DNA of 64,000 nt from Crassaminicella thermophila (GCF_008152325.1 NZ_CP042243.1:2237026-2301025); one strand, 5' to 3'; positions 51,410 to 61,721 are shown, counted from the first letter of the stretch. Translations and numbers: made by a program. Notes: a model not told the origin generated them from the letters alone.

Positions 51410-52267
51410 ATGGTAGCATTGGTTTGGGGTTCAACCTTTGTTGTCATTAAAGATATTTTGTCTGAAACAAAGCCTTTAGGACTTATGGCGATGCGATTTG
51501 TATTAGCAACCGTTGTATTAGCAATCATCTTTTATAAAAAGCTAAAAAAAACTACAAAAGAAGATTTTATTTCAGGTATCATCATTGGCATATTCTTGTA
51601 TATTGCTTTAGCACTTCAAACCATTGGCTTAATTTATACCACTGCATCTAAACAAGCATTTTTGACAGGTACAAATGTAGTTATGGTTCCTTTTTTAGTA
51701 TGGATTGTACATAGAAATCGACCAGATCTATATTCTTTCATAGGTGCTTTTTTAGCAATCATTTGAATAGGTTTTTTGACAATAGACAAATCTTTTTCTT
51801 TAAATACTTTTAATAAAGGAGATCTTTTAACACTACTCTGCGCTCTATTTTTTGCCTGTCATATCACCTCTATTGGATATTTTTCTAAAGATAAAGAACC
51901 TATTGTTTTAAGTATTATACAATTTGCCGTAACAGCAATTCTTTTTACAATATCCGCTTTATTATTTGAACCCTTTCCAATACATGTCCAAGCTTCTGTT
52001 CTGAAGGCAGTTGTATACTTATCATTAGCCTGTACTGTTTTTGCCTATACAGTTCAAAATGTAGCTCAAAAATATACTTCTTCTTCTCACGCTGCGATTA
52101 TTCTTTGTTTAGAAGCTATATTTGGCACCATATTAGCCATAATACTATTAGGTGAAATACTGACTCTAAAAATGCTCATAGGCTGTATAATCATATTTTT
52201 AGGTATCTTTATTACAGAAACAAAACTGGATTTTATGAAAAAGAAAAAGCAAAATGAAAAAAAGTAG
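51410..52267 (+). pseudogene. DMT/EamA transporter, truncated and interrupted
   Basis: The reading frame starts at WGSTFVVIKD-type sequence without the usual first dozen residues and without a ribosome site, 18 bp after regulator 2. It continues to FIGAFLAII, where a TGA (51765-51767) replaces what is probably a Gly codon (GGA in homologous position), then resumes in the same frame from IGFLTIDK to the end. The second half has normal EamA features (SSSHAAIILCLEAIFGTILA). Two lesions make it a pseudogene unless TGA is read through. Confidence 0.8.
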
Positions 52268-52294
52268 TTTTTAAATATTTATTATCCAATCAAA

Positions 52295-52325
52295 AAAGCA
52301 GAGCAAAATTTTGCTCTACTTTTTT
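52295..52325. terminator. Bidirectional terminator between the EamA pseudogene and the ANTAR gene
   Basis: AGAGCAAAA and TTTTGCTCT arms in an A-run/T-run context, overlapping the stop region of the ANTAR gene. Confidence 0.8.
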
Positions 52326-52891
52326 TTATACTGTTCAATAATTTTTTCAGCCATCTTATCTATTGCTATACATGCATCCATACTTTTCCTTCTTAATAGT
52401 TTATAAGCTTCTTCCTCGCTTATTCCTAGTTTTTCCATTAGGAATCCTTTTGCTCTATCAACTTTTTTCCTACTCTGTAAAGTATTTTCAAGTTTTTCTA
52501 TTTTTTTCGATAACAACTTTATCTTATTTGAATTCATAATAGCAAACTTTATCATTTGATATAACTGATCTGCTTTAATTGGTTTCATAATATAAGCAAA
52601 AACATTCATATTTTCTAATTTCTCATAGAATGTCTTATTTGGATTACTTGTAATAAAGAGTACAGTTGATAATCTATCTTCTTCTATAATACGAGCAGCT
52701 TCGTAAGCATTAATTCCCCATAAATTCATGTCCATTATAACAAGATCTGGAAATATACTTCTTGAAATTCTTATAGCTCCTGCCCCATCTGTTGCTTCAT
52801 ATATTTTATATCCTTTTTTATTTAAAAGCCTACAAATCTGTTTTCTAGAACTCTCGCTACTATCTGCAACTACAACCCTATACTCATCCAT
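52316..52891 (-). CDS. ANTAR-domain response regulator (NasT/AmiR type)
   Basis: A 191-residue protein with an N-terminal receiver domain (about 1-120; YRVVVADSSESSRKQI, phospho-Asp in DLVIMDMN, later Lys in MKPIKADQL), a short coiled coil (about 120-140) and a C-terminal ANTAR domain (about 135-188; VDRAKGFLMEKLGISEEEAYKLLRRKSMD). ANTAR domains bind RNA hairpins and prevent termination. The gene lies 26 bp after glnA on the same strand, and glnA and amtB both have matching leader attenuators, so nitrogen control is the likely role. No sensor kinase gene is adjacent. Confidence 0.92.
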   Translation of the reverse strand: MDEYRVVVADSSESSRKQICRLLNKKGYKIYEATDGAGAIRISRSIFPDLVIMDMNLWGINAYEAARIIEEDRLSTVLFITSNPNKTFYEKLENMNVFAYIMKPIKADQLYQMIKFAIMNSNKIKLLSKKIEKLENTLQSRKKVDRAKGFLMEKLGISEEEAYKLLRRKSMDACIAIDKMAEKIIEQYKKK

Positions 52892-52917
52892 TTAACCACT
52901 CCGAAATTAGCTAATCG

Positions 52918-54252
52918 TTAAAACTTTCTTAAATATCTCTCAAGCTCCCATTGTGAAACATATTTTGAATACTCATTCCACTCATACATAGCTGCATTTG
53001 AAAATTTTTCATATATATGATCTCCTATAGCCTCTTTTATTACTTCATCTTTAGATAGCTCACAAATAGCTTCATATAAGTTTGCTGGAAGACTCTTTAT
53101 CTCTTTTTCTTTTCTCTCAACTTCATCCATATGATAAACATTGCTTGTAACAGGTGCTGGAGGATCTATTTTATTTTTAATACCATCCAAACCTGCTTTT
53201 AAAATAGCTGCTAACGCCAAATATGGATTAGCTGATGGATCTGGATTTCTGATCTCGATTCTTGTAGAGTTTCCTCTCTTTGCTGGAATTCTTACTAGCG
53301 GACTTCTATTACTTGCAGACCAAGCAATCAAAACTGGTGCTTCATATCCTGGAACCAATCTTTTGTATGAATTTACAGTAGGGTTTGTTAATGCAGCAAA
53401 TCCCCTTGCATGCTTTATGATTCCTCCTAAATAGTAATAAGCTGTTTTTGATAACTGCATTGGATCATTTTCATCATAAAAAGCATTCTTCCCGTCTAAT
53501 GTTGCTAAAGACAAGTTAATATGCATTCCAGAACCATTAATACCAAATTTAGGCTTTGGCATAAACGTAGCATGAAGTCCATGTCTTTGTGCAATGATTC
53601 TTACAGCCATCTTAAAAGTCATAATATTATCAGCTGTTCTTAAAGCATCTTCATATTTAAAATCAATTTCATGTTGTCCAGGTGCTACCTCATGATGAGA
53701 TGCTTCTATTTCAAATCCCATTTGCTTTAAAGTAATAGTCATGTCTTTTCTTGCATTTCCACCTAGATCAATTGGAGCAAGGTCAAAGTATCCTGCATTG
53801 TCATGAGTTTCTAGTGACGGCTCTCCTCTTTCATCTGTATGGAACAAGAAAAACTCACATTCAGGTCCGACATTCATAATATAACCCATATCATGAGCTT
53901 CTTTCAATACTTTTTTCAATGTATTTCTTGGACATCCATCAAAAGGTGTACCATCTGCTTTATATACATCACATATTATTCTTGCTTCTTTTGCATGGTG
54001 TGTCCAAGGGAATACAACAAACGTTGATAAATCTGGTCTTAAATACATATCTGATTCTTCAATTCTTACAAAACCATCAATAGATGAACCATCGAACATA
54101 ATTTCATTATTTAATGCTTTTTCTAACTGTTCAATTGTTATAGAAACATTCTTCATAACACCTAAAATATCTGTAAATTGCAAATGAATAAACTCTAGCT
54201 CCAATTCTCTTGCTTTTTTTAAAATTTCTTCCTTGCTATAATTACTATTCAT
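52918..54252 (-). CDS. glnA: Glutamine synthetase, type I
   Basis: A 444-residue GSI. Seen: [15 protein letters not shown], the [18 protein letters not shown] beta-grasp loop, GPECEFFLF metal site, [11 protein letters not shown] and [26 protein letters not shown]. The length and lack of an adenylylation loop fit the GSI-alpha form of Gram-positives, regulated by feedback or by partner proteins. I start at 54252 with AAAGGAGGAG upstream. Expressed from a promoter at 54422-54394 through an attenuator at 54303-54366. Confidence 0.95.
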   Translation of the reverse strand: MNSNYSKEEILKKARELELEFIHLQFTDILGVMKNVSITIEQLEKALNNEIMFDGSSIDGFVRIEESDMYLRPDLSTFVVFPWTHHAKEARIICDVYKADGTPFDGCPRNTLKKVLKEAHDMGYIMNVGPECEFFLFHTDERGEPSLETHDNAGYFDLAPIDLGGNARKDMTITLKQMGFEIEASHHEVAPGQHEIDFKYEDALRTADNIMTFKMAVRIIAQRHGLHATFMPKPKFGINGSGMHINLSLATLDGKNAFYDENDPMQLSKTAYYYLGGIIKHARGFAALTNPTVNSYKRLVPGYEAPVLIAWSASNRSPLVRIPAKRGNSTRIEIRNPDPSANPYLALAAILKAGLDGIKNKIDPPAPVTSNVYHMDEVERKEKEIKSLPANLYEAICELSKDEVIKEAIGDHIYEKFSNAAMYEWNEYSKYVSQWELERYLRKF

Positions 54253-54302
54253 AAAATCTCCTCCTTTTATTCTTATCATTTGAAATATTTATAAACAATA
54301 AT

Positions 54303-54366
54303 AAAAAAAAAGCGACCACAACATAAGGAATATTTAATTCCCCATGAAAGTGGACGCCGTTGCCCA
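54303..54366 (-). promoter_or_regulatory. glnA leader attenuator with ANTAR-type hexaloop hairpin
   Basis: On the minus strand TGGGC-AACGGC-GTCCA (54366-54351) forms a 5-bp hairpin with a six-base loop having A at position 1 and G at position 4, as ANTAR regulators require. Its 3' arm is also the 5' arm (GCGTCCAC) of a terminator closing with GTGGTCGC (54319-54312) and nine Ts. The two structures exclude each other. Confidence 0.72.
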
Positions 54367-54393
54367 AAATTTATTTAATTTTTATTACATATT

Positions 54394-54422
54394 ATTATAT
54401 ATTCTTTTCATGATTTATTCAA
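54394..54422 (-). promoter_or_regulatory. glnA promoter
   Basis: Minus strand TTGAAT (54422-54417), 17-bp spacer, TATAAT (54399-54394), about 28 bp before the hexaloop hairpin. Confidence 0.7.
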
Positions 54423-54472
54423 GATATTTTTCAAATTTATTTTCTATAGGTTATTGAATAATTATTATATTT

Positions 54473-54922
54473 TTATCGAGTGGTCAAAATTTTATATACA
54501 CTATAGACCATGCGGATATATTGAATAACCACTACAATTAATATACCTAAAGTCATCCATGGATAGGCCAAAGAAGATACTTTTTCATAATATAAAATAA
54601 TTAATATTCCTAAACTACTTGCACTTACAGTTTTTATTAAATATTTCATCCATAATCTATTTTTAATATTCTTTTTCATGAAAATAAAAAATAAAATGAT
54701 ACAAATACCAATCCCTATGAGTAGACTCCATTTATAAATAGATAATAGATTTTCTTTTAAAATGCTTGTATTCAATAGCTTATTTCTTACGATTAAGTCA
54801 CGCTGTATACCCATGCTATTTTCAGCAAATCTTTTTAATCCAATAGTCATGGCTAAAAATATCCAAGATAAAATAGGCATAACAGATTCAATTATAATTG
54901 CTCCTAAATCTCTTCTTTTCAT
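54473..54922 (-). CDS. Four-helix membrane protein of unknown function
   Basis: A 149-residue protein with a charged start (MKRRDLGA), helices at about 8-30, 62-82, 92-110 and 118-140, and a soluble loop at 35-60. AGGAGG precedes the ATG. I do not recognise a family. It lies between the rhodanese lipoprotein gene and glnA on the same strand; a hairpin separates it from the former, and the glnA promoter lies just past its 3' end. Confidence 0.65.
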   Translation of the reverse strand: MKRRDLGAIIIESVMPILSWIFLAMTIGLKRFAENSMGIQRDLIVRNKLLNTSILKENLLSIYKWSLLIGIGICIILFFIFMKKNIKNRLWMKYLIKTVSASSLGILIILYYEKVSSLAYPWMTLGILIVVVIQYIRMVYSVYKILTTR

Positions 54923-54940
54923 ATCTTACCTCCTATACTA

Positions 54941-54993
54941 AACAGGAAAAAGACAACCCCTATCCTACAATAAGTGTTGTCTATTTTCCCTGT
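54941..54993 (-). terminator. Terminator after the rhodanese lipoprotein gene
   Basis: Minus strand ACAGGGAAAATAGACAAC and GTTGTCTTTTTCCTGT pair around an 18-base loop with small mismatches. Confidence 0.65.
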
Positions 54994-55003
54994 TTATATA
55001 TCC

Positions 55004-56356
55004 TTATTTAGGTTCTCCTGTTTCTACTGGATTGGCTTCATCCATACTCCATTCATACCAACCACCATCATATACAGCAATCTTATCCCAACCCATTAGA
55101 TAAGCATCAAAAAACGCTTCACTTGCTCTCCAACCTGTTCCACAGAAAAAGGCAACTTTTTTATCTGATGTAATATCCCAATCTTCCCAATTCTTTGCGA
55201 TTTCATGATAGTTACGCATTGTGTTATTGACGTTTCTATAATCTTCCATATGATATGGATCAGATCCTGCATGAGCCCATGTAGCACCTGCTATACGTCC
55301 CTTAGGTTTAATATATGTATAACCACTAGTCTCTCCTATATATTCTTCCCAGCTACGTACACTAGCAAGCTCTGCATTTTCATCTGCTAAGATTTCTTTT
55401 GCTTCTTTTGTATCAATAATATACTCTGGATGAGCAGGTACAGCTATTCCGAAAGCTTCTACCGGAACAGGGCTTTGTACTTCTGTCTCTATATCAAGAC
55501 CTGCCTCAGTCCATGCACCAAATCCACCATTTAAAATTCTCACATCTTCTACCCCTGCATACATCATAATAGATGCAGCACGTGCTGCAGCTGTTGTATC
55601 ACTACCATATAATACAACTGTTGTATCATAGGTAATACCATTTCTTAAAAGCATTTTTTCTATATCTTTGTCAGAAACACGGTTCCATAGTGGTTCTTCT
55701 TCTAGTTCATTTGTATCTAAATGAACAGCTCCTGGAATATGTCCTTCTTTATATTCTTTTCCTTCTCCCCAACTTACTTCAAATATTTTGTAACCTTTTC
55801 CTGGGTAAGTATCAGGATTTTCTCCTTTAATTAAAGCATTAATCCATTCAGGATATACTAATTTTTCATAATTTGCTAACTTATCCATTGGAAGGGTATC
55901 ATTCCCTGCCCATTCCATCATTCCAGCTTCGTAAACGAGTATATTTTCATATCCTAAACCTTTCAGAATCTCTGCCATAGCTGGACTTTTGTCTCCTAAT
56001 GTATCATAAAGGACAACTGTTTTATCAGCAGTAATACCCTTTGATTCTAATAAGTCTTTTAAATCTTCTTTTTTCAAATCATTTGTCCAAGAAAGTGGAA
56101 AATCCACAGCCCCTCTTATATGTCCTCCTCTTACTTCCCCTTCAAGCTTCCAACCATTATATTGAGCTTCACTACGCACATCTACAACTACAAACTCAGG
56201 ACTACCTAATTTTTCTGATAGTTCTTTTGTAGATATTGTCCTTTCTGCTGTTTCTGTAATTTGCCCTGATTCTATTGTTTTCGCCTTACAACCTGTAAAA
56301 GCAGTAAAAATAAGTAATAAAATCATAAATGATAGTATTTTACCTCTTTTTTTCAT
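55004..56356 (-). CDS. Lipoprotein with three rhodanese repeats
   Basis: A 450-residue exported lipoprotein (lipobox FTAFTGC). Three rhodanese domains follow (about 45-155, 185-295 and 315-440). In the first the active-site position reads VVLYDTLGDKSP and in the second VVLYGSDTTAAA, both without the catalytic Cys; only the third has it, FFCGTGWRASE. It is thus a likely thiosulfate or 3-mercaptopyruvate sulfurtransferase outside the membrane, with two structural repeats. GGGGGAA before the ATG. Monocistronic. Confidence 0.88.
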   Translation of the reverse strand: MKKRGKILSFMILLLIFTAFTGCKAKTIESGQITETAERTISTKELSEKLGSPEFVVVDVRSEAQYNGWKLEGEVRGGHIRGAVDFPLSWTNDLKKEDLKDLLESKGITADKTVVLYDTLGDKSPAMAEILKGLGYENILVYEAGMMEWAGNDTLPMDKLANYEKLVYPEWINALIKGENPDTYPGKGYKIFEVSWGEGKEYKEGHIPGAVHLDTNELEEEPLWNRVSDKDIEKMLLRNGITYDTTVVLYGSDTTAAARAASIMMYAGVEDVRILNGGFGAWTEAGLDIETEVQSPVPVEAFGIAVPAHPEYIIDTKEAKEILADENAELASVRSWEEYIGETSGYTYIKPKGRIAGATWAHAGSDPYHMEDYRNVNNTMRNYHEIAKNWEDWDITSDKKVAFFCGTGWRASEAFFDAYLMGWDKIAVYDGGWYEWSMDEANPVETGEPK

Positions 56357-56498
56357 GATTTTTCCCCCTTCAAATGTTAAAGAACATTAAAATCCATTTT
56401 TTCATATCTTTGTCATTGTACCCCATGTTTTTTTTATGTTCAAATAGATAATTTCTATTGTTTTTTGTATATCATAAAAATTATCTATTTTAAAAATG

Positions 56499-56542
56499 TA
56501 TATAAGCCTAGCTCGTATATAAATAGGAACTAGGCTTATATA
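56499..56542. terminator. Hairpin between glnB and the rhodanese gene
   Basis: A perfect 13-bp stem, TATATAAGCCTAG and CTAGGCTTATATA, around 18 bases. The T-tract is weak, so termination is plausible but not certain. Confidence 0.5.
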
Positions 56543-56630
56543 TGAACTTATCAATTCTTATCTCCCTGGGATTATTAGAAAACATGGGCAATACCTTTGC
56601 TTATACAAGTTATTCTAGATAAACATCTTT

Positions 56631-56993
56631 TTATTCTTGATTATTTAATGCAACTTTTCCTTCATCTCCATTTCTTATTCTTATAACATTTGATACATCA
56701 TAAATAAATATTTTTCCATCTCCAATTTCTCCCGTTCTTAGTACTCTTTTAGCTGTATCTACAACCAGCTCAACAGGAACATCACAAATAACTGTTTCTA
56801 CCTTTATTTTTGGAAGTAGTTCAGTTGTATAAGAAATACCTCTATAGTTTTGTGGCATTCCTTTTTGAATTCCACAGCCTAAAACGTGTGTTACAGTCAT
56901 CCCCATAACTCCAATATTATTTAAAGCTTCTTTTAACTCTTCAAACTTTCTCGGTCTAGTAATAATCTCAATTTTTGTAATCTTATCAGCCAT
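56631..56993 (-). CDS. glnB: Nitrogen regulatory protein P-II
   Basis: A 120-residue PII protein. N-terminal KITKIEIITRPRKFEELKEAL, the T-loop with NYRGISYTTELLPKIK (tyrosine in the usual YRG-Y position) and the C-terminal TGEIGDGKIFIYDV signature are present. PII senses 2-oxoglutarate and ATP/ADP and here, being 40 bp downstream of amtB, most likely gates that channel (GlnK role). Ribosome site AGGAGG. Confidence 0.95.
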   Translation of the reverse strand: MADKITKIEIITRPRKFEELKEALNNIGVMGMTVTHVLGCGIQKGMPQNYRGISYTTELLPKIKVETVICDVPVELVVDTAKRVLRTGEIGDGKIFIYDVSNVIRIRNGDEGKVALNNQE

Positions 56994-57032
56994 CTAAAAA
57001 CCTCCTGTATGATTTCGAAATCAATTTTCTAT

Positions 57033-58277
57033 TTATTGAATTTCTACACTATTACTATCAAAATCAATACATCCTATCAATCCATGTTCTTCTATATCTA
57101 ATCCTATATGCTCTTCTTTAGGTGTTACTCTTAATCCAATAGTTAAATCTATAGCCTTAAACAACAAAAATGTTGTAGATAATGTCCAAAATGCTACAGA
57201 AATTACTCCTAATAATTGAACCTTTAATAAACTAATTCCTCCACCATAAAATAAACCGTTATCTACAGAAAATAGTCCTACAAATACAGTAGCAGCAGAC
57301 CCACATAAACCATGAACACCTATCGCCCCTACTGGATCATCTATCTTAAGAACTTTATCAATATATTCAATACCATATACAATAATAAAGCCTGCTATTA
57401 AACCTATAATACTAGCACCAAATGGACTAACAACATCAGTCCCTGCTGTTATAGCAACCAACCCACCTAAAGCTCCATTAAGCGTCATACTTACATCTGG
57501 CTTTCCATAACGTATCCATGTAATAATCATTGTAGTAAATGCACCCATAGATGCTGATAAATTAGTTGTTATGAATATATGAGCAATATTATTCGCATCC
57601 ATACCAGATAATGTTGATCCAGGATTGAAACCAAACCATCCAAACCATAATATAAATACACCCAATGCTCCAATAGTAATACTATGTCCAGGGATAGCAT
57701 TTACCTTTCCATTTTTACCATATTTACCAATCCTTGGCCCTATCATCCATGCTCCTACAAGAGCTGACCAACCACCTAAGGAGTGTACCACTGTTGAACC
57801 AGCAAAATCATGAAAACCTAATTTTGCCAACCATCCACCACCCCATATCCAATGTCCTACAATTGGATAAACAATACCACTAATAACAAAACTATATGTT
57901 AGATATGATATAAATTTTGTTCTTTCTGCCATTGCTCCTGAAACTATAGTTGCTGCAGTAGCACAAAATACTGTTTGAAAAATTAAAAATGCTTCCTTTG
58001 GTATATTTAGTTCTAAGTGTTCAAAACCTCCAATTGAAAATAACTGAATTTGCCCTATAAATCCTCCTACATCTTTTCCAAACATCATACTAAATCCTAG
58101 TATCCAGAAAACTAAAGATCCTACTGAAAAATCCATTAAATTCTTCATAATAATATTTCCAGAGTTTTTTGCTCTTGTAAATCCTGTCTCTACCATAGCA
58201 AAACCAGCTTGCATCAAAAATACCAACGCAGTTGCTATTAAAACCCATACTGTATCAATTGCAGTTTTATATTCCAT
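57033..58277 (-). CDS. amtB: Ammonium transporter
   Basis: A 414-residue Amt channel, eleven helices. Seen: LMQAGFAMVETGFTRAKN, MAERTKFISYL, the signature DFAGSTVVHSLGGWSALVGA and AIGVHGLCGSAATVFVG with the pore His. I start at 58277, seven bases after AGGAGG; upstream in-frame ATGs lie closer to or before that site. The leader contains an attenuator like that of glnA. Cotranscribed with glnB. Confidence 0.95.
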   Translation of the reverse strand: MEYKTAIDTVWVLIATALVFLMQAGFAMVETGFTRAKNSGNIIMKNLMDFSVGSLVFWILGFSMMFGKDVGGFIGQIQLFSIGGFEHLELNIPKEAFLIFQTVFCATAATIVSGAMAERTKFISYLTYSFVISGIVYPIVGHWIWGGGWLAKLGFHDFAGSTVVHSLGGWSALVGAWMIGPRIGKYGKNGKVNAIPGHSITIGALGVFILWFGWFGFNPGSTLSGMDANNIAHIFITTNLSASMGAFTTMIITWIRYGKPDVSMTLNGALGGLVAITAGTDVVSPFGASIIGLIAGFIIVYGIEYIDKVLKIDDPVGAIGVHGLCGSAATVFVGLFSVDNGLFYGGGISLLKVQLLGVISVAFWTLSTTFLLFKAIDLTIGLRVTPKEEHIGLDIEEHGLIGCIDFDSNSVEIQ

Positions 58278-58362
58278 AATCATTCCTCCTAAGATTTTAT
58301 TTATTTTTATCATGGCAGCGCTGTACATGATTTCTATTAACATTAAAATTTTTATAATAAAA

Positions 58363-58418
58363 ATGGCGTCTTTAATAAATAGAAATAAATTCTATTCATT
58401 AAAGACGCCATCGCCTTT
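58363..58418 (-). promoter_or_regulatory. amtB leader attenuator with hexaloop hairpin
   Basis: Minus strand AAAGGC-GATGGC-GTCTTT (58418-58401) forms a hexaloop hairpin whose 3' arm belongs also to a 20-bp terminator (58411-58392 with 58382-58363) followed by TTTTTATT. The arrangement and the GGCRAYGGCGTC sequence match the glnA leader, except that loop position 1 is G instead of A. Confidence 0.7.
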
Positions 58419-58445
58419 TTATTCTATATTTTTTATATATTTATT

Positions 58446-58474
58446 ATTATAATTTAATTTAAAATATTTTTCAA
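58446..58474 (-). promoter_or_regulatory. amtB promoter
   Basis: Minus strand TTGAAA (58474-58469), 17-bp spacer, TATAAT (58451-58446), about 28 bp before the hexaloop hairpin, as at glnA. Confidence 0.72.
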
Positions 58475-58507
58475 TACTTTTTTTTATTTTATTAAACTAT
58501 TTTTTAT

Positions 58508-58537
58508 AAAACAAGCGAATCAATTGATTCGCTTGTT
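58508..58537 (-). terminator. clpX terminator
   Basis: A 30-bp perfect palindrome (arm AAACAAGCGAATCAA), T-rich on both sides, directly after the clpX stop. Confidence 0.88.
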
Positions 58538-58541
58538 TTTA

Positions 58542-59807
58542 TTATGCAGGTTCTTCCTTATTTTTTAGTCTTTTTTTGCTATCAGAAAGTACCAAAGTAG
58601 GTTCAGTTAAATTTTCAACCGTTTCCTTAGTTATTATGCACTTTTTAATATCTGTTCTTGATGGGATATCATACATAACATCTAGCATTATGGCTTCTAC
58701 AATACTTCTTAAGCCCCTTGCACCTGTTTTTCTCTCAATTGCTTTCTTAGCAACAGCCTTTAATGCTTCTTCATCCATTTCTAATTCAACGCCATCCATT
58801 TCAAATAGCTTTTTATATTGCTTCACTAAAGCATTTTTTGGTTCTTTCAATATTTTTACTAAGGCTTCTTCATCTAATTGATGAAGAGTTACTAAAACAG
58901 GTACCCTTCCAACAAACTCTGGAATCAATCCATAACGTAATAAGTCTTCTGGTTGAATTTTATCTAATAATGCTCCAATATCTTTTACTACTTTGCTTTG
59001 AATATTTGCTCCAAATCCCATTGACTTTTGCCCAATTCTTTTTTGAATTATCTTTTCGATTCCATCAAAAGCCCCTCCACAAATAAACAATATATTCGTG
59101 GTATCAATTTGAATAAACTCTTGATGTGGATGCTTTCTACCTCCTTGTGGAGGAACACTTGCTACAGTTCCTTCTAAAATTTTAAGAAGTGCTTGCTGTA
59201 CTCCTTCACCACTCACATCTCTTGTAATAGAAGGATTATCTGACTTTCTCGCAATTTTGTCAATCTCATCTATATAAATGATTCCCTTTTCTGCTTTTTC
59301 AATATCATAATCAGCTGCCTGAATAAGTTTTAGCAAAATATTTTCAACGTCTTCTCCTACATACCCTGCTTCTGTTAATGATGTAGCATCAGCTATTGCA
59401 AAAGGGACATTTAATATTTTTGCTAAGGTTTGAGCAAGCAATGTTTTCCCTGAGCCTGTTGGACCAAGCATTAAAATATTGCTCTTTTGTAGCTCAACAT
59501 CATCAGCCTTCCCTTGATAATTGATTCTCTTATAGTGGTTATATACGGCTACAGCCAATGCTTTCTTTGCCTTATCTTGACCTACAACGTATTGCTCCAA
59601 GACATTTTTTATTTCTTCTGGTTTAGGTAAATCTGTGATTTCCATTTCTAAATTTTCATCAAATTCCTCTTGAATAATCTCTTGACATAATTCAATACAT
59701 TCATCACAAATATATACACTAGGACCAGCTATAAGTCTTCTAACTTGATCTTGAGATTTGCCACAAAACGAGCATTTTAACTGTTTCTTTTCGTCAAATC
59801 GTGACAT
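58542..59807 (-). CDS. clpX: ATP-dependent Clp protease ATP-binding subunit ClpX
   Basis: A 421-residue AAA+ unfoldase. N-terminal zinc domain ([10 protein letters not shown] and ICDECIELC), Walker [15 protein letters not shown], Walker [14 protein letters not shown], pore and sensor motifs [12 protein letters not shown]. It also carries the IGF-type loop region IGQKSMGFG for docking to ClpP. Located 17 bp after clpP. Ribosome site AGAGAGGTGAGG. Confidence 0.97.
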   Translation of the reverse strand: MSRFDEKKQLKCSFCGKSQDQVRRLIAGPSVYICDECIELCQEIIQEEFDENLEMEITDLPKPEEIKNVLEQYVVGQDKAKKALAVAVYNHYKRINYQGKADDVELQKSNILMLGPTGSGKTLLAQTLAKILNVPFAIADATSLTEAGYVGEDVENILLKLIQAADYDIEKAEKGIIYIDEIDKIARKSDNPSITRDVSGEGVQQALLKILEGTVASVPPQGGRKHPHQEFIQIDTTNILFICGGAFDGIEKIIQKRIGQKSMGFGANIQSKVVKDIGALLDKIQPEDLLRYGLIPEFVGRVPVLVTLHQLDEEALVKILKEPKNALVKQYKKLFEMDGVELEMDEEALKAVAKKAIERKTGARGLRSIVEAIMLDVMYDIPSRTDIKKCIITKETVENLTEPTLVLSDSKKRLKNKEEPA

Positions 59808-59824
59808 TTCCTCACCTCTCTTTC

Positions 59825-60409
59825 TTATTTCCTAGAAGTGATCACCTTGTCTATTAACCCATATTCTACTGCTTCTTTTGCACTCATAAAATTATCTCTA
59901 TCAGTATCTTTTTGAATTCTTTCTAATGGCTGCCCTGTCTTTTCACTTAAAATCTTATTAAGCTTTTCACGTATCTTAAGAATTCTTTCTGCATGAATAC
60001 GAATATCTTCTGCTTGCCCCCTTGTACCACCTAGAGGCTGATGAATCATAATTTCTGCATTAGGTAATGCATAACGCTTACCTTTTGCTCCTGCTGCTAA
60101 TAAGAAAGCTCCCATACTTGCAGCCATACCAATACAAATTGTTGAAACATCAGGCTTTATATACTGCATTGTATCATAAATAGCCATTCCAGCCGTAATA
60201 GACCCTCCTGGACTATTGATATATAGCATAATATCCTTATCTGGATCTTCAGCTTCTAAGAATAATAACTGAGCAACAATTAAACTTGCTGTGTGGTCAT
60301 TTACTTCGTCTCCTAAAAATATTATCCTATCCTTTAAAAGTCTAGAATAGATATCATAGGATCTTTCTCCTCGATTGGTTTGCTCAACAACCATTGGAAT
60401 TAAAGCCAT
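59825..60409 (-). CDS. clpP: ATP-dependent Clp protease proteolytic subunit ClpP
   Basis: A 194-residue serine peptidase. Catalytic Ser in [16 protein letters not shown], His in [16 protein letters not shown], and Asp in the TDRDNFMSA segment. The N-terminus [19 protein letters not shown] is the standard processed region. Between tig and clpX in the usual order. AGGAGGGG precedes the ATG. Confidence 0.97.
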   Translation of the reverse strand: MALIPMVVEQTNRGERSYDIYSRLLKDRIIFLGDEVNDHTASLIVAQLLFLEAEDPDKDIMLYINSPGGSITAGMAIYDTMQYIKPDVSTICIGMAASMGAFLLAAGAKGKRYALPNAEIMIHQPLGGTRGQAEDIRIHAERILKIREKLNKILSEKTGQPLERIQKDTDRDNFMSAKEAVEYGLIDKVITSRK

Positions 60410-60437
60410 AATCTCAACCCCTCCTATTTGTAAGAAT

Positions 60438-61721
60438 TTATGCTATTTTTGCATTCTCTACTAAGAAGTCCACTGTTTTTCTTACTTTAATACCCTCTTT
60501 AATATTTTCTAAATCATGTGGTCTTAATGTCTTTTTAAATTTTTCTACATCCATATTATATTGCTTTGCATAATTTTCTATTTCTTTATCTATATCTTCA
60601 TCAGCTACTTCAATATTTTCTGCTTTTCCAATTGCTTCAAGTGTTAATTGAGTTTTTACCCTATTATAAGCATCCTCTTTCATTTGTTCCCTCATATCTT
60701 CCATTTTTGTTCCTGTGTATTGAAGATATGTATCTAAATTTAATCCTTGGAATTGTAACTGATAACTAAATTCATTTAGCATATCATCTATTTGATGTTC
60801 TATCATAATCTCTGGTATATCAACTTCTACATTTTCTGTTACTTTCTTTACAACATCATCTTTTAATTCTCTTTCTGCTCTTTTTTTAGCAGCTTCTTCT
60901 TGTTTATTTTTGATATCTTCCTTTAATGCTTCTAATGTGTCATGTTCACTAACATCCTTAGCAAACTCATCATCAAGCTCAGGTAACTCTTTTTCTTTTA
61001 CTTCATGCACTGTTACTTTAAATACAGCATCTTTTCCTGCTAAATTTTCTGCATGGTATTCTTCTGGGAAAGTTACTTTTACTTCTACTTCATCTCCTGC
61101 ATTTGCTCCAACTAATTGCTCTTCAAATCCTGGAATAAACGTACCTGATCCAATAACTAGAGTCTGCTTTTCTGCAGTACCTCCTTCAAATTGCTCCTCA
61201 CCAACAAATCCTGCATAGTCTATAATAACTGTATCTCCTGTCTTTATTGGTCTTTCTACAGCAATAAGTCTAGCATTTCTTTCTCTTAATCCTTCAATTT
61301 CTTTTTCTACATCTTCATTAGTAACATTATACTCTTTTTTCTCTACTTCTATACCTTTATAATCTCCAAGAGTTACTTCAGGTTTTACTGTCACTGTAAC
61401 AGTAAATACTACATCTTGACCTTTAACAATTTCATCAAAATCAAGTGAAGGTCTATCTACCGGTTCTAAATTATGCTCATCTATAGCACTTTCATATGCT
61501 TTAGGAAATACCTCATTAATTGCTTCTTCATAGAAAACTTCTCTACCATAATGAAGCTCTACAATCTTTCTTGGAGCTTTTCCCTTTCTGAATCCAGGAA
61601 TATTAAATCTTCCTTTCATTTTATTATAAGCTTTTTGTATTCCTTTTTCAAAATCTTCTGCACTCACTTGAATTTTTAAAGTTACTTCATTATTTTCTTT
61701 TTTTACTACTGTTGAACTCAT
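60438..61721 (-). CDS. tig: Trigger factor
   Basis: A 427-residue ribosome-associated chaperone. Ribosome-binding signature [17 protein letters not shown] in the N-domain (1-110), FKBP-type PPIase domain (about 150-245; [15 protein letters not shown]) and a long helical C-domain. First gene of the tig-clpP-clpX operon, 28 bp before clpP. AGGAGGAAA before the ATG. Confidence 0.97.
   Translation of the reverse strand: MSSTVVKKENNEVTLKIQVSAEDFEKGIQKAYNKMKGRFNIPGFRKGKAPRKIVELHYGREVFYEEAINEVFPKAYESAIDEHNLEPVDRPSLDFDEIVKGQDVVFTVTVTVKPEVTLGDYKGIEVEKKEYNVTNEDVEKEIEGLRERNARLIAVERPIKTGDTVIIDYAGFVGEEQFEGGTAEKQTLVIGSGTFIPGFEEQLVGANAGDEVEVKVTFPEEYHAENLAGKDAVFKVTVHEVKEKELPELDDEFAKDVSEHDTLEALKEDIKNKQEEAAKKRAERELKDDVVKKVTENVEVDIPEIMIEHQIDDMLNEFSYQLQFQGLNLDTYLQYTGTKMEDMREQMKEDAYNRVKTQLTLEAIGKAENIEVADEDIDKEIENYAKQYNMDVEKFKKTLRPHDLENIKEGIKVRKTVDFLVENAKIA

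Noticed and set aside
58576-61679. Plus-strand frames opposite clpX and tig, the longest just over 100 residues
   Set aside because: Shadow frames of highly conserved genes, with no family resemblance.
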